The notes under the pieces: generated by a model | Seen by the model: the letters and a program-made list of their open reading frames with translations, nothing else | Databases searched by the model: none | Told to the model about the DNA's origin: nothing | Source: Aquilaria yunnanensis | Taxonomy: Eukaryota; Streptophyta; Magnoliopsida; Malvales; Thymelaeaceae | Direction of reading: 5' to 3' | Assembly: GCA_039654915.1 (NCBI GenBank) | Contig: CM077599.1 | Span: forward strand, 14,324,501 to 14,388,500 | DNA length: 64,000 bases | Program-made: the position numbers and the translations under genes | In this document: piece by piece, positions 1 to 12,085 of the stretch | Numbering within the stretch: the stretch's first letter is position 1 | Layout of the letters: every line of letters begins with the position of its first letter

Positions 1-672
1 AAACTCAATGGTATCTCGTTTTCTCATAAAACATGCATGGGACCTACTTAGAGAAAATTATGTTCATACATGTTTTGTGAGTGATGGAGTATCATTGTGA
101 TAGAAAGCATCCAAATTATACTTTCTATCGCAAATATTAGTATACTATTTTTTTACTTGGAAAATAGTTCTCTCTCCATTCAAAATTATTACAACAAGTT
201 CTATTTTACGAAGTTCCTAAACTCTTCAACATTTCCATATTTATTAACTTAATTTACCATATTACTCATTATTTTAATATCCAGTTGTTTTTAACTTTTC
301 TTGTTTACATGCAAAAAAGTAAAGGTAAATGTGAAAAAAAACACACACTTTTTTTTATTTTCTTAATCTCCACATAAAATCAAACAAAGCAACACTGATT
401 GAGTACAAAATTATTACTTTAAAGTTTAAGGGCTAGTTAGGTACCATCACGTGCGGTCACGTGATTTCAATAAGTACAACAACGTTTGTCCTCCTAAGTT
501 TGGTGGCACGAATAAATCCTTAGGGTTAGAACTATAACTAAATATAAACAACAAGGAGTAAATTTGTATTTATTTTCTACAAATAACAACAAAAAAAAAT
601 TATATAACATCTCCCAAACTTTCTGATTTCTTCATAAACTATCCTAATTTTATAAACGTTACAAAACACCCA
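1..672. other. AT-rich intergenic DNA, no gene seen
   Basis: I see no conserved coding region or splice pattern here. The stretch near 450-475 contains two CACGTG-type motifs (TCACGTGCGGTCACGTGA), with an inverted counterpart near 1139-1160 (TCACGTGACGGCACGTG). This suggests, weakly, that about 430-1290 is a degraded inverted-repeat transposon. Confidence 0.4.
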
Positions 673-814
673 TTGTCTTCCTCGGGACTTCTCTGCCCTA
701 TTCTAATCCTTATTAAATGCTACGCCCAGAAATCCCCAGGTAAAAAGCACCGTGTTTCACAATCTCCTATACTTCAATTAGTACTACTACTATCAATTCG
801 CTATCCGCCGTCTG

Positions 815-1030
815 CCGACCTTCACCGTTCCCCGCCTTTGGTCCTTCGCCCTTCGCCGTCGAACGCCCTTCACCCTTCGCCATCCTTCATCCTTCACAGC
901 CCTTTGCCGTTTGCCGACCTTCGCCCTTCGCCGTCTGCTGCTTTTCACCCTTCGTCGGCCTTTGCCCTTCAGCCTTCGCCACCCTTCTTCCTTCACCCTT
1001 CGCCCTTCGCTGCCCTTCATCCTTCGCATG
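815..1030. repeat. Degenerate pyrimidine-rich minisatellite (CCCTTCGCC-type)
   Basis: The + strand consists of variants of CCCTTCGCC / CCTTCACCC / GTCTGCCGACC repeated back to back. All frames on both strands stay open because of the composition, which gives long spurious ORFs. No protein family is recognisable. It lies between the inverted CACGTG-type motifs near 450 and 1140, so it may be the filler of a non-autonomous element. Confidence 0.55.
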
Positions 1031-1299
1031 GCCTCATCATGTCCTCCCACATGGCTGGTTCCAACGCCGAAGGAAGACGAGTTGGATTCTGCAGAAAACA
1101 TGTCGAGACACAGATGAGGTGAACGGCATTAAAGACAACGATCACGTGACGGCACGTGTGGGTTAAAAGGGTTGATTGACCCGTTTAACCAAGTTCAGGG
1201 GCTGAGTTGTTCCGAGTTGAAGTCCAGGGGGCTAAGTGTCCTGATCATCCGAGTTTGAGGGCTGAAGATGTATTTTGGCCTTTCCTTTTTAGTTTCAGT

Positions 1300-1500
1300 C
1301 CAGAGCTCCCTCGTTGTTGCGAATTGTGAATATCGCTTGCGATTTGCGAGGTAGTCAGGTAGAAGACTCCATCGTGCGACGCACACAGGATTCACTCGGC
1401 AACCGCCAGCGGCGGGCCAGCCCCCCGGCGTCTTCGCTCTTCGCCACTGAAGCTGATCTAATTTTCCATTCCGATTCCAGTAAGTAAAGGAAGGCTTCGA
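1300..1500 (+). other. GC-rich sequence resembling the MULE transcript leader
   Basis: This GC-rich island resembles the leader of the large MULE (about 17227-17388). Shared blocks are ACCGCCAGCG, a GGCCAGCCCCC-like run, GGCGTCTT, CTCTTC, CTGATCTAATTTTC-like, and finally a TTCCAGTAAGT-like 5' splice site (1485-1496 here, 17364-17375 there). A second diverged copy of the CGGCAACCGCC block follows at about 1529-1565. No reading frame stands out. It is probably a relic of a related MULE leader; alternatively both derive from the same host 5' exon. Confidence 0.4.
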
Positions 1501-2429
1501 CGTGCGAAGTGAAGTTGCGAACGCGATCGGCAACCGCCAACTGCGGGCCACTGGGCCAGCCCCCCTCGCCCCCTACTCTATAATCCTGGCTACGCCCCTG
1601 AAGGCCAACAAGCTAATAGCCATCCTGATCCTCGATTTCGCTTGTCGGTCATTCAATTGTTTGATTCCTTTGCTCTCTAAAGCCACCATTGTACTCCTGC
1701 CAAAATTGGAGACAATTTTTAGTTAAACTCATGAGTTGGATGGTGCAAGCATTTGGGAATCGTTCTAATTGAATGGTGCAAACAGCTGATGATGGTGCAA
1801 ATGATCAAAGGGAATTAAACAGCTGTGAATAGAGGAGCCATCAAGAAATCAAGGAGCGAAAAAGGCAGAGGCAATTGTGGCAATTGAAATAGAGGAGATG
1901 AGAGATAGAGCGGGAGACGGAGAGCAAAGGAGGAAGGTGGAAAAACGGGGCAAATAAGGCATAATCACACAGATGCGGCAAGGAAGCGGGGCGGACAGTT
2001 CAATAGTGGAGGCAATGGTGGTGGATATGGATGATGTGATGGAGAAGAACTTTGTGGTTAGCTTCTGTGGCGGCGCCAGTTGAACTCGAAACTCTGTATC
2101 ATTGTTCTATGGATGAAAATTGGGGAAGAGAGGTCATATAATTTGCCTCAATTACAAGGGCAAATAAGGCATAAAAAATTAGACCCCACATCTAATCTTT
2201 ATCACCAGTTGTAAAAATATATTAACATTTCTCGTTTAACTTCAGCTAAATAGGCAGTAAACTATTCTCCTTTGCATGATTATTATGCATGCCTAGTTTA
2301 ATGTGTATGTGTGCCCAGATAACCACAGAAAATAATTTATTGCCTCTGAGATCCACCTAAATAATTATGTGGTGAACGCTGAATGATTGGGTTTGGTGTG
2401 TGCGTGTTGATATCCAATAAAGTAGTCAA

Positions 2430-2937
2430 TGAGTCAGATTTGGATCGAATAAAAGTATTCCCACATTCTACCTACTATGTTGGAGGTCCGGCCCATATTC
2501 TACCCATCACCCCATTGGGTGGACAGTTTTCATATCCACATCTTACCTATTTTTAGTAAGGTTGGGTCGGATAAAATCCATCCATCTACTATATTTTCAT
2601 AATCATAATTTTATTAAACAATTCCATGCTCAGTTATATATTTTTTACTGCTAAAAACATATATTATAGCTTATTTATTAAACCAACCCTGACTTGTTCT
2701 TAGTTACATATAACTTATCTATTATATTTTTATTTTTAGCATATAATGAATACTAATATGTTACATACTCACATATATAGGTCGAATATGAGGCAGGTGA
2801 ACCTCAAATCCACATCCTACCAACCTAACAAGTGGGTAAAAAATAAAAACTACACCTGACCCAAACCTGATCAACTTAAGTTGTCGGATTGGATGCAACC
2901 AGATCCCAATTAGACTAGATATCCGTTGAAATCCCTA
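2430..2937. mobile_element. Possible hAT-like non-autonomous remnant
   Basis: The stretch has the style of plant hAT-derived repeats (ATCCTACC, GGGTAAA, GACCCAAACC words) and ends with GTTGAAATCCCTA, close to the hAT terminus class seen intact at 29550-30345 (TTGACATCCCTA). I could not find a matching left end or target duplication, so it may be truncated. Confidence 0.3.
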
Positions 2938-3112
2938 TTTGAGGTTTTGAGCTTTCCTCTCATCCCTTTGTTTTTGCCTTTTTAATCTAGACTTTTACTA
3001 GGGAAAAAGCCATTTTCAATCCTTAAACACTTCATAATTTTCTATTTGAGTTCTACGACCGAGAACTTTTCTAAATTAGTCTTAAATTTTTTTTAAAATA
3101 TTATTCTTTCTA

Positions 3113-3309
3113 CTCCAAATTCTTTGCATTATTTCACTTTTCAGCAAGTAATATATAATTTTTTATTTTTAATATTTTAATATATGAATGATAAATTAAG
3201 ACATATAGTTTCTAAATATATTTTTAACGATATTTTTAATTTTTTTCTAACGAACAATAATATATATTTGAAAAAGTAAAATAAAACAAAGATAGTGGGA
3301 CAGTGGGAA
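3113..3309 (-). mobile_element. Stowaway-like (Tc1/mariner) MITE, copy 1
   Basis: The element is bounded by TA dinucleotides (3111-3112 and 3310-3311). One end begins CTCCAAATTCTTTGC and the other ends CAAAGATAGTGGGACAG, as in plant Stowaway MITEs. The interior word AAGACATATAGTTTCTAAAT is the reverse complement of the interior of the copies at 48576 and 59105, so the three form one family. Confidence 0.6.
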
Positions 3310-3669
3310 TAACAGTTGCCCTATACTTATTGGAGGAAGGTTACCTAAAAGTCTACAATTTATAGAATTGATAATTTAAAAAAACTGGTTTAAAAAAAGC
3401 GATCAATCTTAGATCAAACTGTTTACATAACTATAAAATGTTAGGAATCATTTAGAAAAGAGAAAATTTTTTAGGACAAACTGTTTATATAGTTGAAATA
3501 TGTTTTTAGCTTGTTTAAAAAATGAAAAAAACATTAGAATTGAAATAGAAATGTGAGAAAATGTTTAGTACCCAAGCCGACTTTTCCCCCAATTTTTACT
3601 AGTCGAGTGGATAATCAAATTCGAGGGCTACCAGCTGACTCACTCCACCACAACATTTATCGTAATATT

Positions 3670-4623
3670 TAGTCAAAACTTAAAATTAGCCCCTGAACTC
3701 GAGCAAAACGGACATAAGATTTCTTGAAAATAAATTCTGTACACTAACTCCTCGAACTCAGTAAACTCAGATACATAAGCCCATCCGCTAGAGACGGTCA
3801 CGTTAGAGCACATAACTAATTTCTGTAACCGCTCGGCGCTTAGGTACTGTCATGAGAGAATCAAAACGAAAAGGATTGAATTACTCAAATCTTGAAACAT
3901 GAAGGGGAAGATGAGGGATGAATTCAAAAGGAGACAACTGGGCTGGTCCTGCTCCCTACCCAAGTTTTTTTTTTTAAATTTTAACCAATGAAAATCAATT
4001 TTGCTCAGAAGATCTAAGACAATGGTGGGGCTTTGACTCTTTCATGTGCCTGCTGGTGACAATGGTTATGCCGGACACGGGGTGGAGGTGGGTGGCGATG
4101 GTGGACAGTGGGATGAGGTGGTGTTGGTAGCTGGGAGGGGGAAACAGGGTCAATAGCAGCAATGGGTACTTGGGTTAGTGGGGGATGATGTAGCTTGGTT
4201 CAAACTCAATAAATTGGTGGAATAAAGGAGGCTAAATGGTGAGCTTGTTACTAGCTAACTGCTGAGTGGAGTTAGGCCCCGTTTGGCATTAGCATCAGCG
4301 ATTAGCGTTAGAGTTTTGAAAAAGCTATCCAAGGGTAGCTTTTAGCTTCAGCGTTTTCATCACAACCGTTAAATAAATTATCCAAAACTCTAACGTTGAT
4401 TATAAAAGCTGTTCCCAAACAGGACAGAGAGTGAGAAGATGGTGAACAGCGGCTTCGGAAGATCTGTTGTGGAATTGGTCACGTGCGAGCGTGTGACAGG
4501 CAGCGGTGGTTGACTTGACGTAGCCCGTAGGGGTCCGAATTTACCAAGTATGAGGGTGTATTTGTCCCGATTTAACATTTAAGGGTATACTCGAGTCTAG
4601 GGCATAAATTTTGGATTTTGACC
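3670..4623. mobile_element. Non-autonomous MULE-like element upstream of membralin gene
   Basis: Ends are inverted relatives: GTCAAAACTTAAAATTAGCC on the left, and GGTCAAAATCCAAAATTTAT reading inward from the right. Both then carry CTCGAG about 30 bp in. It is flanked by CGTAATATT (3661-3669) and CGTAATATC (4624-4632), a 9-bp target duplication with one mismatch, as for Mutator elements. No transposase is encoded. Its right end is about 190 bp from the membralin start codon. Confidence 0.6.
4275..4425. mobile_element. Small MITE-like insertion nested in the MULE-like element
   Basis: The segment starts GGCCCCGTTTGGCATTAGC and ends AAAAGCTGTTCCCAAACAGGAC, giving inverted ends of the GKCCYGTTTGG type common in plant MITEs. 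The interior has GCGTTAGAGTTTTG and, inverted, CAAAACTCTAACG, so it can fold back. I found no clear target duplication. Confidence 0.45.
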
Positions 4624-4672
4624 CGTAATATCCCAGGGGATAAAGAAAAACAAAAACGCCTGAAGGTTAAGA

Positions 4673-4767
4673 ATGGCGAAATGGAAGCATTGCTCCGGAG
4701 GACGACAAAAACCTTGATTCGTCTGGACATGCGCGCCGGCTTCTCTCGCTTCGCGAGCGTAGGATAG
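4673..4767 (+). promoter_or_regulatory. Putative membralin 5' leader with two short upstream ORFs
   Basis: Between the MULE-like element and the membralin ATG there are two short ORFs: 4673-4717 (14 codons then TGA) and 4729-4767 (12 codons then TAG). If transcription starts upstream of 4673 they would be uORFs that could reduce translation. The start site is not visible, so this is conditional. Confidence 0.3.
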
Positions 4768-4810
4768 GGAATTGAATTGGAAGTGAAAAAGAAGGAAGAA
4801 TTTGAGGGGG

Positions 4811-7800
4811 ATGGATCCGGAGCAGACGTTCATCAGGGTCCAGGAGAGATTCGCGCAGTTTCTGACTCCGAGAGTGAGGGCTGCTTTGGAGTACATCTCT
4901 CTTTTCGTCGCCATCAATCTCTTCTGTATTCTTGTTGTTATGCACGCCAATTATGTTCAGCAGGTAAGATTTCTAGATTCTCCATTTTTTTACCTCTTCT
5001 GCTCTTTTGCTCTTTTCATTGGGTTGGGACCGGGGGTCCACTTTTCAGCTTCCTCGATCCTTGTTTCGACTTAATACTGTGAATGGGTCCAATCCCCTCT
5101 TTGTGTGTGTGTGTGCCTATACATACATACATATAGAATTTCGAAGAATCTTTTATCATCCAGAAATGGCTCTCGCTGGTTGAAAGCATGTAAACAATGG
5201 CAGGTCGATTTTGAGGGATTTTTATTGCTTTTCATAAGTCCAGGATAGTTGGATATAGGCACACACACACACACACAGAGGAGATTGGACCCATTTCACA
5301 GTATTAAGTGCTTTCTTCAGCTCTTCATTTCGAGTATTGTTAGATTGCATGGACTTATGCAGCTCTGACTAAGATACGTTTAGTGAGTTGAATGGCATTG
5401 TTGGCTAGCGGGAAATACATTCATCTAGTTGTAGTCTGAGTTGATAGAGTGTGGTAAATTTGAGAATGGGCCTTTATGTGGAATAAACTTACTTGAAGGT
5501 ACCTGTGTTATGATTGTCGAGTTCTTTTGTAAGTTGTTCTATTAAGATGTAAAGATCAATGTTATAGGTTTATAACTTGCACTAATAACAGATTTATGCT
5601 GATGCAAGAGGTCATATGTCTGAAGACATGCATGGATTCAAGTGAAAAGAAAGCTTGCTAGAATCAAGCATTAATGCATGAGTCATCTAAAGCATTCTAG
5701 AATCAAGAATTAAAATTTTGGTGGTCGTAATTGATTTCTGCAAATGTAAACTCTTTCTGAGCATCAAATTTTGTATTTTGCACGTGAAGCCTGGCTGTTC
5801 AAGTGAGCTATCTGGAATAGAGTCATCTGAAGCACAACTTGTTCAGATTAAGGTATACTTTGATTTCCATTTTAACAACATTCTGCTCAAGTTAATGTGA
5901 AAGTTTCTTTGAAAATTCTTCAGTGTTCCGTTTTCTGAGTTTACCTGTGTAGAGCTAATTTTTGGATGAGTTTTGAAGCTTAGAGCTTACTATATTATTA
6001 GCATGCTTGCTGTATTAAGCTGTTTTATTATCCAGATACCTGGGTCAACATGAAATTTTTTATGACTGAAATGATCAGATGACTTTATTGAACTCTGCTG
6101 AATTTGGCTATGCTTTTCATATCTCAAAAGTAGGCAAAATCATAATGTACTGAGAAGCTCTTAAGAGAAGGAAGGGTCTTTTTACCTCCTGTACAAGATT
6201 CAGTGTTTAGAATTCCTTTTGCGTGAAGTTTTCTACATCTATGCCTGGGTGTTGTTTTGCAGACGAAGGTAACTCTTTATCTAAGACTCCGGATTCTCTG
6301 CTCTTTGCTATAGATAACCAGTGCAGGCCTGTGGTCGCGGAATTTATCTGAAGCCAATAATGGAGAGGTTACTGATATGGGACCTGTGAAGGAGAAGTTG
6401 CAAATTGTGAATGTAGGTGATGATGAACTGACTTTGGGTGCACAGTTTTGGCTCAACTGGATTAGTCCGAGTGCAAGGGGAAGCAAATACACATTGAAGT
6501 CCTGGAAGACTGATGCTGAAGTTCTGGAGCATCTGCATCAAGCAGAAAGTACAATCAATAGTGAAAGCCCTAAGCCAGCAAATGATGACTTGGTTATTAA
6601 AACAGATAAGGAGGATCCACGTAATGGCTTTGCTTTGTCCGTGAAGCAGACATTTAAAGCGGCATTCATTCACCTGGGAAAAAAGTGGTACAGGCGTTTA
6701 GCTTTCATTTGGCGACATGCAGTTCAAGTTTATGGAAGTGTCCAAAAGCTATGGGTGAGTAAATCAGGCATTATTTTCTAGTGACAAGTATAGAAGCAGT
6801 TGTTAACTAGTTAAGAGATAACATCTGTTTGTTAATTATGCTTGTAGCCGTTTGGTTAAGAAGCATTATTTACGAGCATTAGAGTCAACATTTGGTTTTT
6901 CTTCATGTTCTATATGTATTTTGTTATATCCATGACTCCTCTTTGCAATATCATTTGAAATTCTCCTCCCTGTCACGAGCACCGACTTCTTGTTCATTAT
7001 GCAGTTTTTGCAGGGGATGTTGAAAATTTTATGTCATTATTTACCATTTCTTAGACCATGGATGCTTCTTGCAGCTGCCATAAATTAGATATTTAATTCC
7101 CTGCTAGGATAGTCATCACTTGAAAAATGAAAATGATTACCCATTTAAAAAATATATATATATATTGGTGCAGCATATCCTCCCATTTTTTTTATTTTAG
7201 AAGTGCTATTGAGTGGGTTATTGATAGTTTAAGTGAATTGCCATCATTATTTTGAGTATGCATGATGTACTTCTGCTTCGTTTACAAAACTTGTCAACTA
7301 AGTACCTTATTTTTAGTGTTTTCACCATTTAAGTTTTGTTGAATGGATGCTTGTTTCGGTGTGTGATTTGAATCTGCTGTCTTCTCTGATTTTGATCTTT
7401 GGTAAGGCCGATTTATCAGAAGGATTACCATTGCATTATATGTAACTTCTTAAATGCAGAATATTACGGGAATACACTTGAATCTTGATGTCCAGAAGTG
7501 GGCTCAGATGATTTACTTGGACAGGCTTAGCTTCTATGCAGGTAAACATGTTTTTAGTGTTTAAAACCTTGCTGATATTTTTGTAGAGTTTTGGTTATCA
7601 GAGACTATGGTAATGTTGTTTGACTTTAAGTGTGTGTATAAGCTCAGGCTGTTAAGTAAAGTATGTTTTTTGAAGATGGTTACACCTCTTCCTTGGGTAG
7701 GAGCATTCAGTAAAGATAGATTTATTTGGTGGAGTCCTAAATTCAGCTGTGATCATTTTATGATTCAGCTCCATATTTTGTATTGAATGATCAAATGGCA

Positions 7801-10800
7801 ACATAAACATTCTTATTGCTCGCATGTCATACTCCTGCTGAGCATAACCCAAGCTCATGGGTGTTGGACTTCCTGTTCCAAGCGGCTACAATCACTTACA
7901 AGATTGTGGTTCTTCTCTCATTTTTCGTATGCAATGTGAGAGGGGATTATGATTCTAGATGGGCGTTTCAAATGAACAATGCTGAGGACCTGTGGCTCTT
8001 GATATGTACAAGAAAAGAACTTCCTAGTACACCATGTTGTTGGCTTCTTTTAAGTGATGATATAGAGTTCGTCAAGGTTAAGTTGTTTGATTAATGAAGG
8101 GACAAAATTAGGCTTTATAAAGGGTTACAACTCATGGGTGACCCTTTCATCTTTTAGGCTTTAACACAACAATAAAAAGGATAGGTGTATACCCTGCAAG
8201 ATTGAAGGGCTTATTATTTTTGGAAGCTTCGGCTTCTAGAATGCTTATGTTTAAGATCTCACGAACTGCAAAGAGATTTTATTCTTTTCTCTGGTTTGTT
8301 GTTATTTTTCTAGTGTGATGAAAATGCTTTGATTGGTTTGTGGAAGTTGTTCTTGGAAACTTGTAAGCTCCTCTTGCCAGTGCAAACTTTTAATGTAACA
8401 TGAATTGCCAAATTTCATCATCTATTTTGGATTATCTTGGCATAAACTCTTGTAAAAGAATTTCATATTCTATTTCAGTTCAATGGCTTGAGAACAGATG
8501 CAAAGATTTTGAGCCTACTTATATGTACACTAAGGAAAAGGTAGGTTATCTTTTTATTCAGACTTCACTTTCATCTCCACAAACTTATGTGCAAAGATAC
8601 GCTAGGGGCTTCATTTTTGCTCTATATTTCTGATATTTATTCTTCATGTTTGACAGGGTTACTTCTTGCTTCCTGAAGGAGCTAGGTCTCGTCATAACAT
8701 ACATACTGTTAACATTAGTATATCAGCTCGGCATCCTTGCTTTGGCAACAGGTGCATTCTCAAGTTTGTTAAAAAAAAAATTTATTTGGAGCTTCAGAAT
8801 ATTTCCCTTTTGATTTATTTTGCATGTATATTCGAGAGCTACCTATTGAAACATACTGTTCTTACTTTCAGGTGGCAGCAACTTCTCATAAATAGATTTG
8901 TTGGCTATGATACTATTCTGATGAACAGTTTATTGAGTACTTCAGGTCAAGGTACTGGGTTTTTCTAGTACATGTGTGCAAATACAGTGACAGGTTTTGT
9001 GCACATGCATGAACTACAAGCATAAATATTCTGAAGCTTGCCTGCAAGGGCACTTGGATTATTAGAAAGCAGTGCATCTCTTTTAGACGCCTCTGATGTT
9101 AGGTTTCCACTTTTTCTATTTATCATTTAGTTTGGCTACCAATATTCCCTTGGGTAGACAAGGATCTTGCCTGTGATCACCTAAGGGCTGTCTTCAGCTT
9201 GCTTTACGTGATTCCCTTCATGGGAGCAATGCTCATTCATCTCTTGTTTTCACTAAATTTAAGTACAAACTCTATTAAGCTTTGGACCTTGCTGTAGCCA
9301 TCACCACTGAATTGCACTCAATGATGCTCAATCATGTCTTATCTAGCACTATCTTTATTGTTCTATCAATTTGTTTTATTTTATTTAATTATTTTACATA
9401 AAACTGAGCTTCTGCAGGAGGGTAATCTTATTAAATTTGTATATATTGCAGCCAATGGGCACAAGTGTCCTTTTTCTTTTTCTTTTTTTTTGGGGGGGGG
9501 GGGGGGGGGGGGCTTTGGGATATGAGTATGAGAATCAACTTTTGGAACCTCCATTTCAGGTTATCTTTATAACTTCCAAACAAGAGAGTTCTATAACCTC
9601 AGCTTTGCACAAGAACTCCCTAATGGATCTGCTAGGTTTGGAGGTTTGTTCATCTCCGTTGTATATCAGACATTCGTGTTTCATGAGCTTGAACTGTTTG
9701 TAGAGTGAAGTTATTTTGTGTGGAATTTATTCTTATTGCAGATTATCTCGTGAAAAAATGTGGGGTGCTTATGATGTCACTGTTTGTGTTCTTTACAACC
9801 ACGATGTCTGTGTCGTTTACATTGCGTGAGACACAGACTCGGATGCTGAAGTTCACAGGTATGGAGAAATTATCTCTCTTTGCACTCAAGAAAAGGTTCT
9901 CATGACTGTGATTTAGCATAATGTTAGCAGGGTTGTCTGGATGCAGAAAATTGTTGCGGTTTTGTGATAATGAAGAAAAAATGATATAAGTTATTTACTA
10001 AGAATAAAATATTTATCTGTGCATTTTGGTTTGATTTTATTACCAATGGTTTTGTCATTTGTTTGTCTGAAAAGACAATATATATTATTTGTGTGTAAGA
10101 GCATGTTTCTATTGCTTTTCTTCGTGTATTTCCTTCCTCTAAATATGATTGGTCCGTCTTTGTGATTCTTTCAGTACAGCTTCAACACCATGCTCGGCAT
10201 CGACTTCCAACTTTTCAGTTGATCTTTGTGCATGTGATTGAATCACTTGTGTTTGTTCCGGTAAGAGAGACTTCTCAAGAAAAATTGTCTGCTGGATTTA
10301 CTGTTTATACTGTTTGAAGTCTTTTTGTTAATAGTTACAAATTATTTGTTCTCTCACGAGGCTGGCTGAATTATCTTTATTGCTGCAGATCATGATAGGT
10401 ATTCTGTTTTTTCTGTTCGAGTTTTATGATGATCAGCTGTTGGCTTTCATGGTCCTAATTCTTGTTTGGTTATGTGAACTATTCACATTAATCAGGTCTG
10501 GTTTGCTCTCTTTCTTGCTTGCTTGCTTCGTGTTTATGTAATAGCAAGATCCTCATTATTGATGGTGCTCATATCATCAGAATACTTATCAGACTATGAT
10601 TTGACACATGCTCGTAAAAACATAAATTTGGGTTTTGCCTCCTGAAAATACAAATTCTTAGGCTTGCAAGAAACTGCAGCTATGAGCTGGCTATGGACAA
10701 TCATGTGATAGTAGCTTATGTGATCATTCTGGGCTGATGTTGTCTCAGTTGCAATTCTAACAAAAGTTAAGTGGTAATGATTCTCAAGGCTCAGCTTGAA

Positions 10801-12085
10801 TATGGAGCCATGGTAAACTCTAATTTAAGAGGGGTATTATTCAATTACAGGGAAACTGGTGGGGTGTGAAAGTAGTTAACATGCTCCTTCACTTATGGGC
10901 TATAACCAATGTAGAGCTATACAAAACATTTGATTCTAGAAGTATTCACAGTGTATGAGAAGGCTTGAATGTAAGGCTCCTATGTTCCTCAGACTTAATA
11001 ACCATGGGTATATTACATCATCTGAACACAAAAAAATGGACTATTGATGGATGATTTTGAATGTCTATCTTGAATTCGCCTTTTTATTCCTGTTTTAATT
11101 GATTACTTGTAATAAAATTGCAGTGTCCGGACACCAATATCAATGAAGTTCTTCCCTCGCTTCTTTCTGCTGTATTTCCTCGTCTTTCACATTTATTTCT
11201 TCTCCTATGCTTATGGTATCATTCTATTCCTCCTGCTCAAATTTCTTTTAATGGACAGTGTTTGTTTCTGCCTTCTACTCATTCTGCCTATGTAAGGAAG
11301 TTATTTTCAATTTCAGGTTTTTCATATCTGGCTCTCTTTACAACTGCTGCGTTTATGCAGCACCTTATTCTTTACTTCTGGAACCGGTTTGAGGTAAACC
11401 AACCTGAATATATGGCCTTTCTGGTGTTCCAGACTTGCTCTTGACCTTAGTTTCAGCTTTTTTTGTTGGTTTTCTTTCCTTCCTGATGAAAGGCAAATGT
11501 TAATGGCTATGATTCCTAGTCAATGGCTACTTTTTTTAAATCTAATCTGAATGGTCTGTATGAGCAATCTCTTATTATTATTATTATTATTTTATGTATA
11601 TATAGGTACCAGCCCTTCAAAGATATATGCAAAATCGGCGGTCTCAGCTTCAGCAACACCCAGATTTCCACATAACCTCTTCAACCATACTTGCTTCCAC
11701 GTTACATATAACTAGATTGAACACAAGGAACCCTGGCGTTAATGCAGACTCTGGGCTGGTATTGAGACCAGGATCTGACCAAGTCACGCCTGCGAGTGGA
11801 ACAGGAGATGTTGGGAGGATTCAGGAGCGTCTGGGAAATGAGAATCAAGGGCCGACTGACAACCCGATGCAGATTCCTGGACAAGCTGATATCCGGCAAG
11901 CAGAAACCGGTTCCAACCCTGGGACCATGAGTTCATTCAGCTCATTGTTGTTATGGATCTTAGGAGGAGCATCTTCTGAGAGCCTGAATTCGTTTCTTTC
12001 AATCTTCAGGGATGTGAGAGAGCAAGGACAAGTCTATGGAGAGCAGCCAAGGCAGGAAGATGGGGCAACCCAGAATTTGCAATAG
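4811..12085 (+). CDS. Membralin-like multi-pass membrane protein
   Basis: Fourteen coding exons with GT-AG borders join in frame to 672 aa: 4811-4963, 5790-5852, 6314-6754, 7460-7541, 8479-8540, 8657-8751, 8872-8951, 9560-9643, 9742-9858, 10175-10260, 10389-10495, 11124-11215, 11317-11393, 11606-12085. The protein begins MDPEQTFIRVQERFAQFL. It has one membrane segment near residues 30-48, a long lumenal region, then a cluster of hydrophobic segments at about 360-510 including TLRETQTRMLKF and YFLVFHIYFFSYAYG. A polar tail of about 160 residues follows. These match the plant membralin family (Arabidopsis At1g60995; animal TMEM259, linked to ER-associated degradation). The plant role is not established. 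The ATG was chosen because it starts the conserved N terminus. No defect is seen in the frame. A MULE-like element lies just upstream. Confidence 0.93.
5073..5312. repeat. Inverted repeat in membralin intron 1
   Basis: The left arm (about 5070-5118: TTAATACTGTGAATGGGTCC, then CAATC, CTCT, (GT)n and GCCTAT) is nearly the reverse complement of the right arm (about 5254-5309, with (CA)n and GGACCCATTTCACAGTATTA). The arms are about 50 bp with a loop of about 135 bp. The intron RNA could form a long hairpin; it may be a small MITE. Confidence 0.65.
9492..9512 (+). repeat. Uninterrupted G homopolymer in membralin intron
   Basis: A T-rich tract is followed directly by 21 consecutive G, ending about 47 bp before the 3' splice site of the exon that starts at 9560. 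Such runs are length-unstable and often miscounted in sequencing. Confidence 0.9.

Noticed and set aside
673..1122. Long open frames on both strands
   Set aside because: They come from the CCCTTCGCC-type repeat composition. No ATG-led conserved protein or splice context.
1948..2175. 17-bp direct repeat GGGCAAATAAGGCATAA about 210 bp apart, as a possible TSD
   Set aside because: The sequence between has no transposon ends or poly(A) tail, so I could not support an insertion.
7816..8094. A 92-codon frame in the membralin gene
   Set aside because: It lies wholly in the intron between the exons ending 7541 and starting 8479 and shows no family resemblance.
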